In this document: positions 1-7,155 of the stretch, in pieces
Position numbering within the stretch: the first letter of the stretch is position 1
How the letters are laid out: each line of letters starts with the position of its first letter
Program-made: the position numbers and the translations under genes
NCBI GenBank assembly: GCA_947630845.1
Contig: CANRJB010000021.1
Coordinates: forward strand, 1-33,869
Source of the DNA: an uncultured Clostridia bacterium
GTDB taxonomy: Bacteria > Bacillota > Clostridia > Oscillospirales > Ruminococcaceae
Direction of reading: 5' to 3'
Length of the DNA stretch: 33,869 nucleotides
The notes under the pieces: model-generated
Databases searched by the model: none
What the model was told of the DNA's origin: nothing
The model's input: only the letters and a program-made list of their open reading frames with translations

Positions 1-73
1 CACGGCAGTTAAGCTCCCTTACGTCCAAAATACTTGGTTGGCGACGACCTGGGAAGTTAGATAGGTGCCGACA
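1..73 (+). rRNA. rrf: 5S ribosomal RNA, 3' part only
   Basis: The first ~73 bases match the 3' portion of a bacterial 5S rRNA: the segment GGCAGTTAAGCTCCC near the start, the conserved TTGGTTGGCGACGACCTGGGA region, and the terminal GAAGTTAGATAGGTGCCGACA. The 5' part lies outside the window. It should be the last gene of an rRNA operon, since a terminator hairpin and a tRNA follow. The exact 3' end is uncertain by a few bases. Confidence 0.88.
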
Positions 74-81
74 CGTTTACA

Positions 82-107
82 AAAAAGACTGGAGTACCAG
101 TCTTTTT
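82..107 (+). terminator. Rho-independent terminator after 5S rRNA
   Basis: Perfect 11-bp inverted repeat AAAAAGACTGG / CCAGTCTTTTT around an AGTA loop. The 3' arm ends in five T's and is followed by CTT, just downstream of the 5S rRNA end. Confidence 0.85.
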
Positions 108-117
108 CTTGTATCAT

Positions 118-191
118 GGGCCATTAGCTCAGTTGGTCAGAGCGTCCGGCTCATAACCGGATGGTCCCGGGTTCGAGTCCCTGATGGCCCA
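118..191 (+). tRNA. tRNA with CAT anticodon (elongator Met or lysidine-type Ile2)
   Basis: A complete 74-nt cloverleaf. The acceptor arm GGGCCAT (118-124) pairs with ATGGCCC (184-190) and the discriminator is A191. The D stem is GCTC/GAGC, the anticodon stem TCCGG/CCGGA, the loop CTCATAA with anticodon CAT at 152-154, and the T loop TTCGAGT. CCA is not encoded. The T stem has one mismatch (C168 opposite T182). CAT can be elongator methionine or, if the C is modified to lysidine, isoleucine for AUA. The C4-G69 and C5-G68 acceptor pairs are also found in tRNA-Ile2, so the amino acid is left open. It is not the initiator type, because the first pair G-C is matched. Confidence 0.93.
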
Positions 192-194
192 TCA

Positions 195-220
195 ATGCCC
201 CGATCCGGTGATCGGGGCAT
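195..220 (+). terminator. Terminator after the tRNA
   Basis: Perfect 11-bp inverted repeat ATGCCCCGATC / GATCGGGGCAT with a CGGT loop, followed by TTGTTTC. It starts four bases after the tRNA and would end the rRNA-tRNA transcript before iscS. Confidence 0.8.
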
Positions 221-255
221 TTGTTTCACTATCCTGTTAGACCAGCTAACAAAAG

Positions 256-284
256 TTGCAATATCGTGGAAAATGTGGTATACT
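256..284 (+). promoter_or_regulatory. Sigma-A promoter of iscS-iscU
   Basis: -35 TTGCAA (256-261), 17-bp spacer, -10 TATACT (279-284). The start site should fall near 291, directly beside the palindrome at 293-304. Confidence 0.8.
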
Positions 285-292
285 ATACATAA

Positions 293-304
293 CCGGTACA
301 CCGG
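293..304. promoter_or_regulatory. Candidate operator palindrome in iscS leader
   Basis: CCGGT-AC-ACCGG is a perfect 5-bp inverted repeat with a two-base spacer, located at about +3 to +14 of the predicted iscS transcript. A repressor bound here would block transcription initiation. Many bacteria regulate isc genes with Rrf2-family proteins (IscR), but no such regulator gene is next to iscS here, and the site does not clearly match a known consensus. Confidence 0.35.
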
Positions 305-328
305 AATCTGAAAAAAAGAAGGGAAACC

Positions 329-1522
329 ATGGAAAAACGTATTATTTATGCCGATCATGCCGCTACTACTGCTGTCTCCGATGAGGTGATGCAGGCAATG
401 CTGCCCTATTTTCAGGAGCATTTTGGCAATCCGTCCAGCATCTATGCAAGGGGCAGAGAAAATGAACGTGCCATCATGGATGCACGTGCAAGAATCGCCG
501 CATGTATTGGCGCACAGCCGAATGAAATCTTTTTCACCGCCGGCGGTTCTGAGTCCGATAACTGGGCAATCAAAGGTGCTGCCGAACAGATGGCTGCGCA
601 AGGAAAACGGCACATCATCACGACTGCTTTTGAGCATCATGCCGTCCTGCATACCTGCGAGTTTTTAGAGAAACACGGCTTTGATGTCACCTACCTGCCC
701 GTCAGCCCTGAGGGACTGGTCACGGCACAGCAGGTGGAGGATGCCATCTGTGAGGATACGGCTCTCGTTACCATCATGTATGCCAATAACGAGATCGGCA
801 CGATCCAGCCCATCGCTGAGATCGGCGAAGTCTGTCAGAAGCATGGGGTTCTTTTCCACACCGATGCCGTGCAGGCGATCGGCAATGTGGAGATCAACGT
901 CAAGGAGCAGCATATCGACATGCTCTCTCTCTCCGGACATAAGTTCCATGCCCCCAAGGGCGTGGGTGCGCTGTATGTGAGAAAAGGCATTTTTCTGCCG
1001 AATCTGATACATGGCGGCGGTCAGGAATTGGGAAGGCGTGCCGGTACGGAGAATGTCCCCGGCATCATCGGTCTTGCCAAAGCCATCGAGCTTGCCACTG
1101 CCGATATCCCCGGCAAGATCGCCAGACTGACGCCGCTTCGGGACAAGCTGATCGACGGCATCCTGAAAATTGACCAGACCCGTCTCAACGGCGACAGGAC
1201 ACAGCGGCTCTGCGGCAATGTGAACGTATCCATTGTGGGCGTGGAAGGTGAAAGTCTGCTGCTGATGCTGGACAATGCCGGCATTGCAGCATCGTCCGGT
1301 TCGGCATGTACATCGGGCTCGCTTGACCCGTCGCATGTGCTGCTGTCGCTCGGACTGAAACACGAGGTCGCACACGGTTCACTGCGGCTGAGCTTCGGTG
1401 AGGAATTTACGGAAGCAGATGTGGACTATATTTTAGAGGTCATTCCGAAGGTCGTGGAGCGTCTGCGTTCCATGTCACCGATGTGGGAGACACTCACCAA
1501 ACAGGGCATCAGGCTCGTATAA
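329..1522 (+). CDS. iscS: Cysteine desulfurase IscS/NifS type
   Basis: A 397-residue PLP enzyme that takes sulfur from L-cysteine as an enzyme persulfide, releasing alanine, and passes it to a scaffold for Fe-S cluster assembly or to tRNA thiolation. The N-terminus YADHAATT and the FGNPSS motif are typical of the NifS/IscS fold-type I aminotransferase family. The PLP lysine is K205 in [10 protein letters not shown]. The catalytic cysteine is C327 in SSGSACTSG, in the longer mobile loop characteristic of this group. Length matches the family. The ATG at 329 follows an AAGAAGGG ribosome site. The scaffold gene iscU starts 14 nt after the stop, so the two form an operon ending at the 1967-1997 hairpin. 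No iscR-like regulator, hscA/hscB or ferredoxin gene accompanies them, as is usual for the minimal clostridial ISC pair. Confidence 0.96.
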   Translation: MEKRIIYADHAATTAVSDEVMQAMLPYFQEHFGNPSSIYARGRENERAIMDARARIAACIGAQPNEIFFTAGGSESDNWAIKGAAEQMAAQGKRHIITTAFEHHAVLHTCEFLEKHGFDVTYLPVSPEGLVTAQQVEDAICEDTALVTIMYANNEIGTIQPIAEIGEVCQKHGVLFHTDAVQAIGNVEINVKEQHIDMLSLSGHKFHAPKGVGALYVRKGIFLPNLIHGGGQELGRRAGTENVPGIIGLAKAIELATADIPGKIARLTPLRDKLIDGILKIDQTRLNGDRTQRLCGNVNVSIVGVEGESLLLMLDNAGIAASSGSACTSGSLDPSHVLLSLGLKHEVAHGSLRLSFGEEFTEADVDYILEVIPKVVERLRSMSPMWETLTKQGIRLV

Positions 1523-1536
1523 GAAAGGAGAAAAGT

Positions 1537-1962
1537 ATGAATTACAGCGAAAAGGTAATGGATCACTTTACGAATCCACGCAACGTCGGCGAAATTCCGG
1601 ATGCTGACGGTATCGGCGAGGTCGGCAATGCGAAGTGCGGCGACATCATGAAGATATACCTGAAGATCGATGGCAATGTCATTACGGATGTGAAATTCAA
1701 GACATTTGGCTGTGGTGCGGCAGTCGCTACCTCATCGATGGCAACGGAGATGATCAAGGGTAAGACGATCGATGACGCACTTGGTCTGACGAACAAGGCA
1801 GTGATGGAAGCCCTTGACGGACTGCCGCCGGTCAAGATTCATTGCTCTGTCCTTGCGGAAGAGGCGATCAAGTCGGCACTGGCAGATTATTATAAGCGGC
1901 AGGGCGTTGACCCTGAACCCATTGTCGGGCAATTGCCGCCATGTGAGCATTGCAGTAAATAA
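1537..1962 (+). CDS. iscU: Fe-S cluster scaffold protein IscU/NifU N-domain type
   Basis: A 141-residue scaffold on which [2Fe-2S] clusters are assembled from sulfur supplied by IscS. The three conserved cluster-ligand cysteines are visible: C34 (NAKCGD), C59 (TFGCGAA) and C103 (KIHCSVL), with the conserved D36 near the first. The start at 1537 is chosen because GAAAGGAG lies just upstream and the protein then begins MNYSEKVMDHFTNPRNVG, the classic family N-terminus. An in-frame start upstream at 1483 lies inside iscS and adds 18 unrelated residues. The C-terminus carries an extra CEHCSK motif beyond the usual end of IscU, which could be a lineage-specific metal or redox site. No NfuA-like or ferredoxin domain is fused, unlike full-length NifU. 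Confidence 0.95.
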   Translation: MNYSEKVMDHFTNPRNVGEIPDADGIGEVGNAKCGDIMKIYLKIDGNVITDVKFKTFGCGAAVATSSMATEMIKGKTIDDALGLTNKAVMEALDGLPPVKIHCSVLAEEAIKSALADYYKRQGVDPEPIVGQLPPCEHCSK

Positions 1963-1966
1963 GCAA

Positions 1967-1997
1967 AAAGCTGCTGCACATTTCGTGCAGCAGCTTT
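1967..1997. terminator. Bidirectional terminator between iscU and pheT
   Basis: Perfect 13-bp inverted repeat AAAGCTGCTGCAC / GTGCAGCAGCTTT with an ATTTC loop. A T run ends the plus-strand arm and, reading the minus strand, TTTTTGC follows the hairpin. It lies five bases after the iscU stop and three bases before the pheT stop, so it serves both converging operons. Confidence 0.85.
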
Positions 1998-1999
1998 CA

Positions 2000-4396
2000 T
2001 TATACCTCTCTCAGCTCAGCTCCTAATTTTGTAAGAGCTTTCAGCACCCGTTTCATGGCGGCATCTGCCTGTTCAGAAGTCATCGTTTCTTCGGCATTGC
2101 GCATCACAATGTTGTACGATACGCTCTTCTTGCCCTTTGCGATCTGTTCGCCACGGTAGACATCGAACAGCTCTACCTTCTCCAGATACTTGCCGACAGC
2201 CTCCCTGATGGCATCTTCCAGTTCAGCAACGGCAATGTCCTCATCGCACACAAGGCTCAGGTCACGTGTCATTGCCGGGAATTTCGGCAGGGGCTTGTAA
2301 GTGATCTCCGTCTCCGCAGCGGCAAACAGTGTCGGAATGTCGAATTTTGCCGCATAGGTGCGCACCTTGATGTCATAGGTTTTCTGCACATCCGGATGGA
2401 TCTCGCCGAAAATGCCGAGGGGCTTGTCACCACTGTAAACGACGGCACTTCTGCCCGGATGGAAGGCAGTCTTTTCGTCATAGGAATCGTCACAGCGCAC
2501 ATACCGTACATCCGGAATGCCGAGCTGATGCAGCAGCACTTCGACCATGCCTTTGAGCGTGAAGAAGTCGCAGTCGCCGTACATACCGATGGTCAGGCGG
2601 TGCGGTTCATCGGGGAGTTTGTCGGGGGCAGTCGGAAGATATTCCTTGCCGATCTCAAACAGCCATGCCTTCGGATTGCGCATGCTGAAATTGCCGGACA
2701 GAATTTCAAGCATCCCCGGCAGCGTGGTCGTCTGCATCACGCTGGTATCTTCACCGAGGGGATTGGAGATGGTGACGGCGTTCCGGAGTGCAGAATTTTC
2801 CGGCAGACGAATCTTGTCGAACCACTTCGGCGAAATGAAGGAGTATGTCAGGATACCGCTGCACCCTATGCCAGCCATGGTCTGTTCAATGGTGCGGTTA
2901 AATTTCTGCTCCGGTGTGAGCTGTGCCTTTGCCACGCCACGGATGACGGTAGAGGGAATGTTGTTGTAGCCATAAATTCTTGCCACTTCCTCCGCAATGT
3001 CTGCCGGACGCTCCAAGTCGATCCGGAAGGACGGTGCAATGCAGTTTCCATCTTCTACCCTGATCTCCAGACTTTCGAGATACTTCACCATGTCTGATTC
3101 CGGAATGTCTGTGCCGAGGAAGCCGTTGATCCATGCCGGGTCGAACGGGATGCGTTCCGGATTCGGGGCAGCATAATTGCAGTCGATGTAAGTCCCGACC
3201 GGCTCACCTGCATCGAGTTCCTCCACGAGGGAGAATGCCCGTTTCAGAGTCGTGAGCATGGAAGTTTCGTCGAGTCCCTTTTCATAACGTGCGGACGCAT
3301 CCGTGCGCATACCGAGTTTTTTGGAAGTGCGGCGCACCTGCACCGGCTCAAAATATGCCGACTCAAAGACCACATCCACCGTATCTTCCATAATGCCGCT
3401 GTATTCACCGCCCATGACACCTGCCACAGCGATCGGCTTTTCGGCATCGGCAATGATGAGCATATCCTCCGACAGCGCACGTTCCACGCCGTCTAAGGTC
3501 GTGATGTGTTCGCCTGCCTTTGCATTGCGCACACAGATCTTGCCGTCCTTCACAAAGCGCAGATCAAAGGCATGCATCGGCTGCCCGTATTCGAGCATGA
3601 CATAGTTCGTGATGTCCACCAGATTGTTGATGGGACGCACACCGCTTGCACGCAGACGTTCCCGCATCCAGCGAGGGGACGGCTGTATCCGGACGTTCCG
3701 CACAAGTCCGGCAACATAACGGGTACACTTTTCCCGGTTCTGGATCTCCACCTGTAAGGTCTTGCTGATCTCCTCATCCGAACCGTGATATACCGGTTCT
3801 TCAAGATGTAACGGCTTGTCAAATGTTGCAGCAGCTTCTCTTGCCAACCCCACAACACTCAGGCAGTCCGGACGGTTAGAGGTGATCTCAAACTCCACCG
3901 ACACATCATCCAGCCCGATCGCCGATGCAATGTCCTGCCCCGGTACGCAGTCCTCCTCGATCACAAATACCGCATCCGGATCTGCATAGGGGAAGTCATG
4001 CACCGTCAGCCCGAGTGTTTTCAGTCCGCAGAACATGCCGAGACTTTCCACACCTCTGATCTTAGACTTTTTAATGGTCATAGACTCGCTGCCCTCATGG
4101 ACGGTCGTGCCGGGAGTTGCAACGGGTACAAGGTCGCCGGGCTTGACATTTTTGGCATTGGTGACGATCTGCACCGGGCTTTCGCCGCCCATGTCCACCT
4201 GACACACAAAGAGCGCATCTGCATTTTCATGCTGTTTCTTCTCTAAAATCTTGCCGACCACAATGCCCTGAACGGCATCTGCCTCGTTCACATATGCCTC
4301 CACCTTCGAGCCGCTCATCGTCATAGCGGCACAAAATTCCTTCGGCGTGACGTTCAGGTCAACATAGTCCGCAAGCCATCTCAATGATAAATTCAT
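2000..4396 (-). CDS. pheT: Phenylalanyl-tRNA synthetase beta subunit
   Basis: A 798-residue beta chain of the (alpha-beta)2 PheRS that charges tRNA-Phe in the cytoplasm. The domain order fits bacterial PheT. An N-terminal region (MNLSLRWLADYVDL) is followed by a tRNA-binding OB fold at roughly 40-150 (IVVGKILEKKQHENADAL, then IVTNAKNVKPGDLVPVATPG). The B3/B4 editing region follows (RPDCLSVVGLAREAAA; NNLVDITNYVMLEYGQPMHA). The B5 domain comes next, then the catalytic-like module, and finally the anticodon-binding FDX-ACB domain (YKPLPKFPAMTRDLSLV near residues 705-720). Length is typical. The ATG at 4396 follows CAGGAGGG. It lies 72 bases downstream of pheS on the same strand and is co-transcribed from the T-box-controlled promoter. 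Confidence 0.97.
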   Translation of the reverse strand: MNLSLRWLADYVDLNVTPKEFCAAMTMSGSKVEAYVNEADAVQGIVVGKILEKKQHENADALFVCQVDMGGESPVQIVTNAKNVKPGDLVPVATPGTTVHEGSESMTIKKSKIRGVESLGMFCGLKTLGLTVHDFPYADPDAVFVIEEDCVPGQDIASAIGLDDVSVEFEITSNRPDCLSVVGLAREAAATFDKPLHLEEPVYHGSDEEISKTLQVEIQNREKCTRYVAGLVRNVRIQPSPRWMRERLRASGVRPINNLVDITNYVMLEYGQPMHAFDLRFVKDGKICVRNAKAGEHITTLDGVERALSEDMLIIADAEKPIAVAGVMGGEYSGIMEDTVDVVFESAYFEPVQVRRTSKKLGMRTDASARYEKGLDETSMLTTLKRAFSLVEELDAGEPVGTYIDCNYAAPNPERIPFDPAWINGFLGTDIPESDMVKYLESLEIRVEDGNCIAPSFRIDLERPADIAEEVARIYGYNNIPSTVIRGVAKAQLTPEQKFNRTIEQTMAGIGCSGILTYSFISPKWFDKIRLPENSALRNAVTISNPLGEDTSVMQTTTLPGMLEILSGNFSMRNPKAWLFEIGKEYLPTAPDKLPDEPHRLTIGMYGDCDFFTLKGMVEVLLHQLGIPDVRYVRCDDSYDEKTAFHPGRSAVVYSGDKPLGIFGEIHPDVQKTYDIKVRTYAAKFDIPTLFAAAETEITYKPLPKFPAMTRDLSLVCDEDIAVAELEDAIREAVGKYLEKVELFDVYRGEQIAKGKKSVSYNIVMRNAEETMTSEQADAAMKRVLKALTKLGAELREV

Positions 4397-4419
4397 GGGT
4401 GTTCCCTCCTGTTATGATT

Positions 4420-4442
4420 CTGTGATATGCCTTGCGGCATCC
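4420..4442 (-). other. Small hairpin between pheS and pheT
   Basis: On the minus strand ATGCC-GCAA-GGCAT forms a 5-bp stem with a GNRA tetraloop in the 72-base pheS-pheT gap. It has no T tract, so it is unlikely to terminate. It might tune mRNA stability between the two cistrons. Function is a guess, and the coordinates bracket the hairpin rather than delimit it. Confidence 0.35.
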
Positions 4443-4468
4443 ATTTTCCAAGAAAGATATCGGACTTT

Positions 4469-5491
4469 TCATCGGAACTGCTCTAAAAACCGCATGTCAT
4501 TCCGGAACAGCAGCCGCATGTCGGAGATATTGTACCGCCGCATGACGATACGCTCCAGCCCCAGCCCGAATGCAAATCCGGAGTAGACACTGCTGTCAAT
4601 GCCGCAGCCTTCGAGTACCTTCGGATGCACCATGCCTGCGCCGAGCAGCTCAATATAGCCCTCGCCCTTGCACATCCGGCAGCCTGCGCCATGACAGCCG
4701 AAGCACATCACATCCACTTCTGCGGACGGTTCTGTGAACGGGAAATGATGCGGACGCAGGCGAATCTTGCAGTCGTCGCCGTACAGCCGCTGCATGAGCA
4801 GCTCAAGCGTTCCCTTGAGGTCAGCCATCGTGATGCCCTTGTCCACCACAAGTCCCTCGATCTGATGGAACAGGGGCGAATGGGTAGCATCGACGGCATC
4901 GGAACGGTAGACACGACCGGGGGAAATGATGCGCAGCGGCGGTTTCTGGTTCTCCATGACATGCACCTGCACGGAAGATGTCTGTGTGCGGAGCAGGATG
5001 TTATCGGTAATATAAAAGGTATCCTGTGTATCTCTTGCCGGATGATCGGGCGGCAGGTTCAGTGCCTCGAAATTATAATAATCATACTCCACTTCCGGTC
5101 CGTCCACCACGGAAAAGCCCATGCCGAGGAAGATTTCCCTGACTTCATTCTCCACGATCTGGAGCGGATGCAGCCGTCCTGTCGGGGGCTTTGTGCCGGG
5201 CATGGTGATGTCCACAGTTTCCGCAGCAAGACGGGCATTCTGTGCAGCTTCCCGCAGCGCAGCACCCTTGTCATTGAGCAGAGTCTCCATTTTGGAGCGC
5301 ACCTGATTGGCAAGCTGTCCCATAGCGGCACGCTCGTCCGCAGTGAGGGTCTTCATCTGTTTCAGGATGGCAGTCAGTTCCCCCTTCTTGCCGAGCAGTC
5401 TGACACGCAGGTCGTCAAGCGACCGCAGGTCTGCCGCAGCCGCAATGGCACTCTGTGCCTTTTCTTCAATTTGTCTGAGTTGTTCTTTCAT
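4469..5491 (-). CDS. pheS: Phenylalanyl-tRNA synthetase alpha subunit
   Basis: A 340-residue catalytic subunit of PheRS, a class II synthetase that activates phenylalanine and transfers it to tRNA-Phe. Residues 1-100 form the N-terminal coiled coil (MKEQLRQIEEKAQSAIAAA; LTADERAAMGQLANQVRSKME). The catalytic core carries motif 1 (EVREIFLGMGFSVVDGPEVE), motif 2 (RVYRSDAVDATHSPLFHQIEG) and motif 3 (GFAFGLGLERIVMRRYNISDMR). A CFGCHGAGCRMC stretch in the insertion before motif 3 is a cysteine cluster seen in many Firmicutes PheS proteins. Length is normal. The ATG at 5491 follows a GAGGTGA ribosome site. It is the first gene of pheS-pheT, behind a T-box leader. Confidence 0.97.
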   Translation of the reverse strand: MKEQLRQIEEKAQSAIAAAADLRSLDDLRVRLLGKKGELTAILKQMKTLTADERAAMGQLANQVRSKMETLLNDKGAALREAAQNARLAAETVDITMPGTKPPTGRLHPLQIVENEVREIFLGMGFSVVDGPEVEYDYYNFEALNLPPDHPARDTQDTFYITDNILLRTQTSSVQVHVMENQKPPLRIISPGRVYRSDAVDATHSPLFHQIEGLVVDKGITMADLKGTLELLMQRLYGDDCKIRLRPHHFPFTEPSAEVDVMCFGCHGAGCRMCKGEGYIELLGAGMVHPKVLEGCGIDSSVYSGFAFGLGLERIVMRRYNISDMRLLFRNDMRFLEQFR

Positions 5492-5565
5492 GATCTCACC
5501 TCAATTAGTAATGATACTGCTCCTTTTCCTTCCGATGGCAATCTGATCGGAGGAGAGCAGTCATA

Positions 5566-5797
5566 AAAATACAGCTGCCCCAAACGGGACAAGCTGCACT
5601 TGTTCTACCACCCATTTGCCGGAAGCCAACACTTCGCTGTCCTTAATGCGGACACCACATCACCGCTTACCATCTGTGAGACTTCGGCAGTGCCACTCGT
5701 GAGTGAACTTCACCATTCCTCTCCTCAGTGCTTCTCAGCATTCCGCACCTCTCTGTATCGGATATCGGGACGGCTACTCTCTCAGTCAACATGTTAT
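5566..5797 (-). promoter_or_regulatory. T-box leader (tRNA-Phe sensing) upstream of pheST
   Basis: The minus strand of this 396-base gene-free stretch reads as a T-box riboswitch. It has a Stem I region with the AG-rich GAGAGTAG segment, a candidate specifier TTC (phenylalanine codon) at 5707-5705 followed by A, the T-box core TGGGTGGTA at 5614-5606, and a terminator hairpin at 5597-5573 (CAGCT...CCC GTTT GGGGCAGCTG with one bulged T) followed by TATTTTT. The UGGU bulge would pair with the ACCA end of uncharged tRNA-Phe. The bases after UGGU are AGAAC rather than the usual ACCGCG. Uncharged tRNA-Phe would favour the antiterminator and pheST expression. A further hairpin (ACTGCTC/GAGCAGT) sits between the terminator and the pheS ribosome site. 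Confidence 0.82.
5573..5597 (-). terminator. T-box attenuator terminator
   Basis: Minus-strand hairpin with CAGCT paired to AGCTG and GTCCC paired to GGGGC around a GTTT loop, one bulged T, then TATTTTTATG. This is the default terminator of the pheST leader. Confidence 0.8.
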
Positions 5798-5804
5798 CTC
5801 TTTC

Positions 5805-5833
5805 AGGATACCCCATTCTGACGGAAACAGCAA
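5805..5833 (-). promoter_or_regulatory. Promoter of the T-box-pheS-pheT transcript
   Basis: Minus strand: -35 TTGCTG (5833-5828), 17-bp spacer, -10 TATCCT (5810-5805). It is positioned so that transcription begins just before the T-box Stem I. Confidence 0.6.
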
Positions 5834-5850
5834 AGGGTTACAGAATATGT

Positions 5851-5884
5851 TTCCCATCATCCGTTTTTCCGGATGATGGGAAAT
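5851..5884. terminator. Stem-loop after the sugar-transport ATPase gene
   Basis: Perfect 14-bp inverted repeat TTTCCCATCATCCG / CGGATGATGGGAAA with a TTTTTC loop, starting five bases past the end of the minus-strand ATPase gene. The stem is very stable but the downstream minus-strand sequence (CATATTCTG) lacks a U tract. It may therefore act as a weak terminator or an mRNA 3'-end stabiliser. Confidence 0.55.
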
Positions 5885-5888
5885 TGCA

Positions 5889-7031
5889 TCAGTTAAAGAT
5901 AGCCTTTTCAGTTTCCTTGTCGAACAGGTGGATCCTGTTTGCATCAAGGCAGACCTTAATGAGGTCGCCGGGACGTGCAGTGGATCTCGGAGAAACTCTT
6001 GCGGTGATCGGGATACCGTCGCACTGCAGGTACAGATATGTCTCTGCACCCATCATTTCTGTGATTTCCACGTCGCAGTCAACAATACCGGTCGTTGCGC
6101 TGTTGAGGTAAACTTCCTCATCATGCACGCTCTCCGGACGAACACCCAGTGTCACCTCACGCTCAACATAACGCTCCAGCTCCGGAACAGCCTTGGATTC
6201 CGGAACGATGATCTGATACTTTCCGCCGGAGGTGGACTTGGGATCATTAGAACCGAATTCTACATAGTACTGACCGCTGCTGTTCTTCTTGAGGACAGCG
6301 TCGATGAAGTTCATCTGCGGTGAACCGAGGAAGCCTGCAACAAACTTGTTGCACGGATTCTCATACAGAGCCTGCGGCGTATCCACCTGCTGAATGAAGC
6401 CATCCTTCATAACCACAATACGGTCGCCCATCGTCATAGCCTCTGTCTGGTCATGGGTTACGTAGATGAACGTAGTACCGAGCTTCTTATGGAGCTTGGA
6501 GATCTCCGTTCTCATCTGTGCACGGAGTTTTGCATCGAGGTTGGACAGCGGCTCGTCGAGCAGGAACACCTTCGGCGAACGCACGATCGCACGACCGAGC
6601 GCAACTCTCTGTCTCTGACCACCGGACATAGCCTTCGGCTTTCTGTCGAGCAGGTGGGACAGGTCGAGGATTCTTGCAGCTTCTTCTACCTTACGAGCGA
6701 TCTCATCCTTCGGCACTTTGCGGAGCTTCAGACCGAATGCCATGTTTTCAAAAACGGTCATGTGCGGGTACAGGGCATAGTTCTGGAACACCATTGCAAT
6801 ATCTCTGTCTTTCGGAGCGATATCATTGACGAGACGGTCGCCGATGTAGAGTTCGCCCTGAGAAATATCCTCCAGTCCTGCGATCATACGAAGTGTTGTA
6901 GACTTACCGCAGCCGGATGGTCCTACCAGAATAATGAATTCCTTATCTCGGATTTCGAGGTTGACATCAGTAACAGCGACAAAGCCGCCCGGATACTTCT
7001 TATAAATACCTCTGAGTGATAAACCAGCCAT
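5889..7031 (-). CDS. msmX: Carbohydrate ABC transporter ATP-binding protein, MsmX/UgpC/MalK type
   Basis: A 380-residue ATPase that energises CUT1-family sugar importers. Walker A is GPSGCGKST at 37-45 (K43) and the Q-loop is Q83 ([13 protein letters not shown]). The ABC signature MSGGQ is at 135-139, and Walker B ends with D159-E160 ([16 protein letters not shown]). The last ~140 residues form the OB/TOBE-like regulatory domain of the MalK group ([20 protein letters not shown]). Length fits. No permease or solute-binding gene is adjacent, and the gene has its own promoter and stem-loop, so it is monocistronic. That layout is known for MsmX in Firmicutes, where one ATPase serves several sugar importers. 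In a cellulose degrader cello-oligosaccharide import is the likely use, which is inference. The ATG at 7031 follows GGAGGA. Confidence 0.93.
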   Translation of the reverse strand: MAGLSLRGIYKKYPGGFVAVTDVNLEIRDKEFIILVGPSGCGKSTTLRMIAGLEDISQGELYIGDRLVNDIAPKDRDIAMVFQNYALYPHMTVFENMAFGLKLRKVPKDEIARKVEEAARILDLSHLLDRKPKAMSGGQRQRVALGRAIVRSPKVFLLDEPLSNLDAKLRAQMRTEISKLHKKLGTTFIYVTHDQTEAMTMGDRIVVMKDGFIQQVDTPQALYENPCNKFVAGFLGSPQMNFIDAVLKKNSSGQYYVEFGSNDPKSTSGGKYQIIVPESKAVPELERYVEREVTLGVRPESVHDEEVYLNSATTGIVDCDVEITEMMGAETYLYLQCDGIPITARVSPRSTARPGDLIKVCLDANRIHLFDKETEKAIFN

Positions 7032-7108
7032 TTATTCCGATCCTCCATTTACATAAATTTGTCAGACATCACCGCATAGCCATGCCGGTGCATGATCTGT
7101 CTATTATT

Positions 7109-7137
7109 ATTGTAGCAAATTATCAATTTTTTTTCAA
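7109..7137 (-). promoter_or_regulatory. Sigma-A promoter of the msmX-like gene
   Basis: Minus strand: -35 TTGAAA (7137-7132), 17-bp spacer, -10 TACAAT (7114-7109). It leaves a ~70-nt 5' leader containing a small CATGC/GCATG hairpin. Confidence 0.8.
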
Positions 7138-7155
7138 GTCGCTATTTACCTAAAC

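Noticed and set aside
137-652. 171-codon minus-strand frame covering the tRNA and iscS start
   Set aside because: It overlaps a complete tRNA and the 5' end of iscS; no domain.
5600-6111. Plus-strand open frames over the pheS leader
   Set aside because: The region is explained by the T-box, promoter and stem-loop on the minus strand; the products have no domain and no ribosome site.
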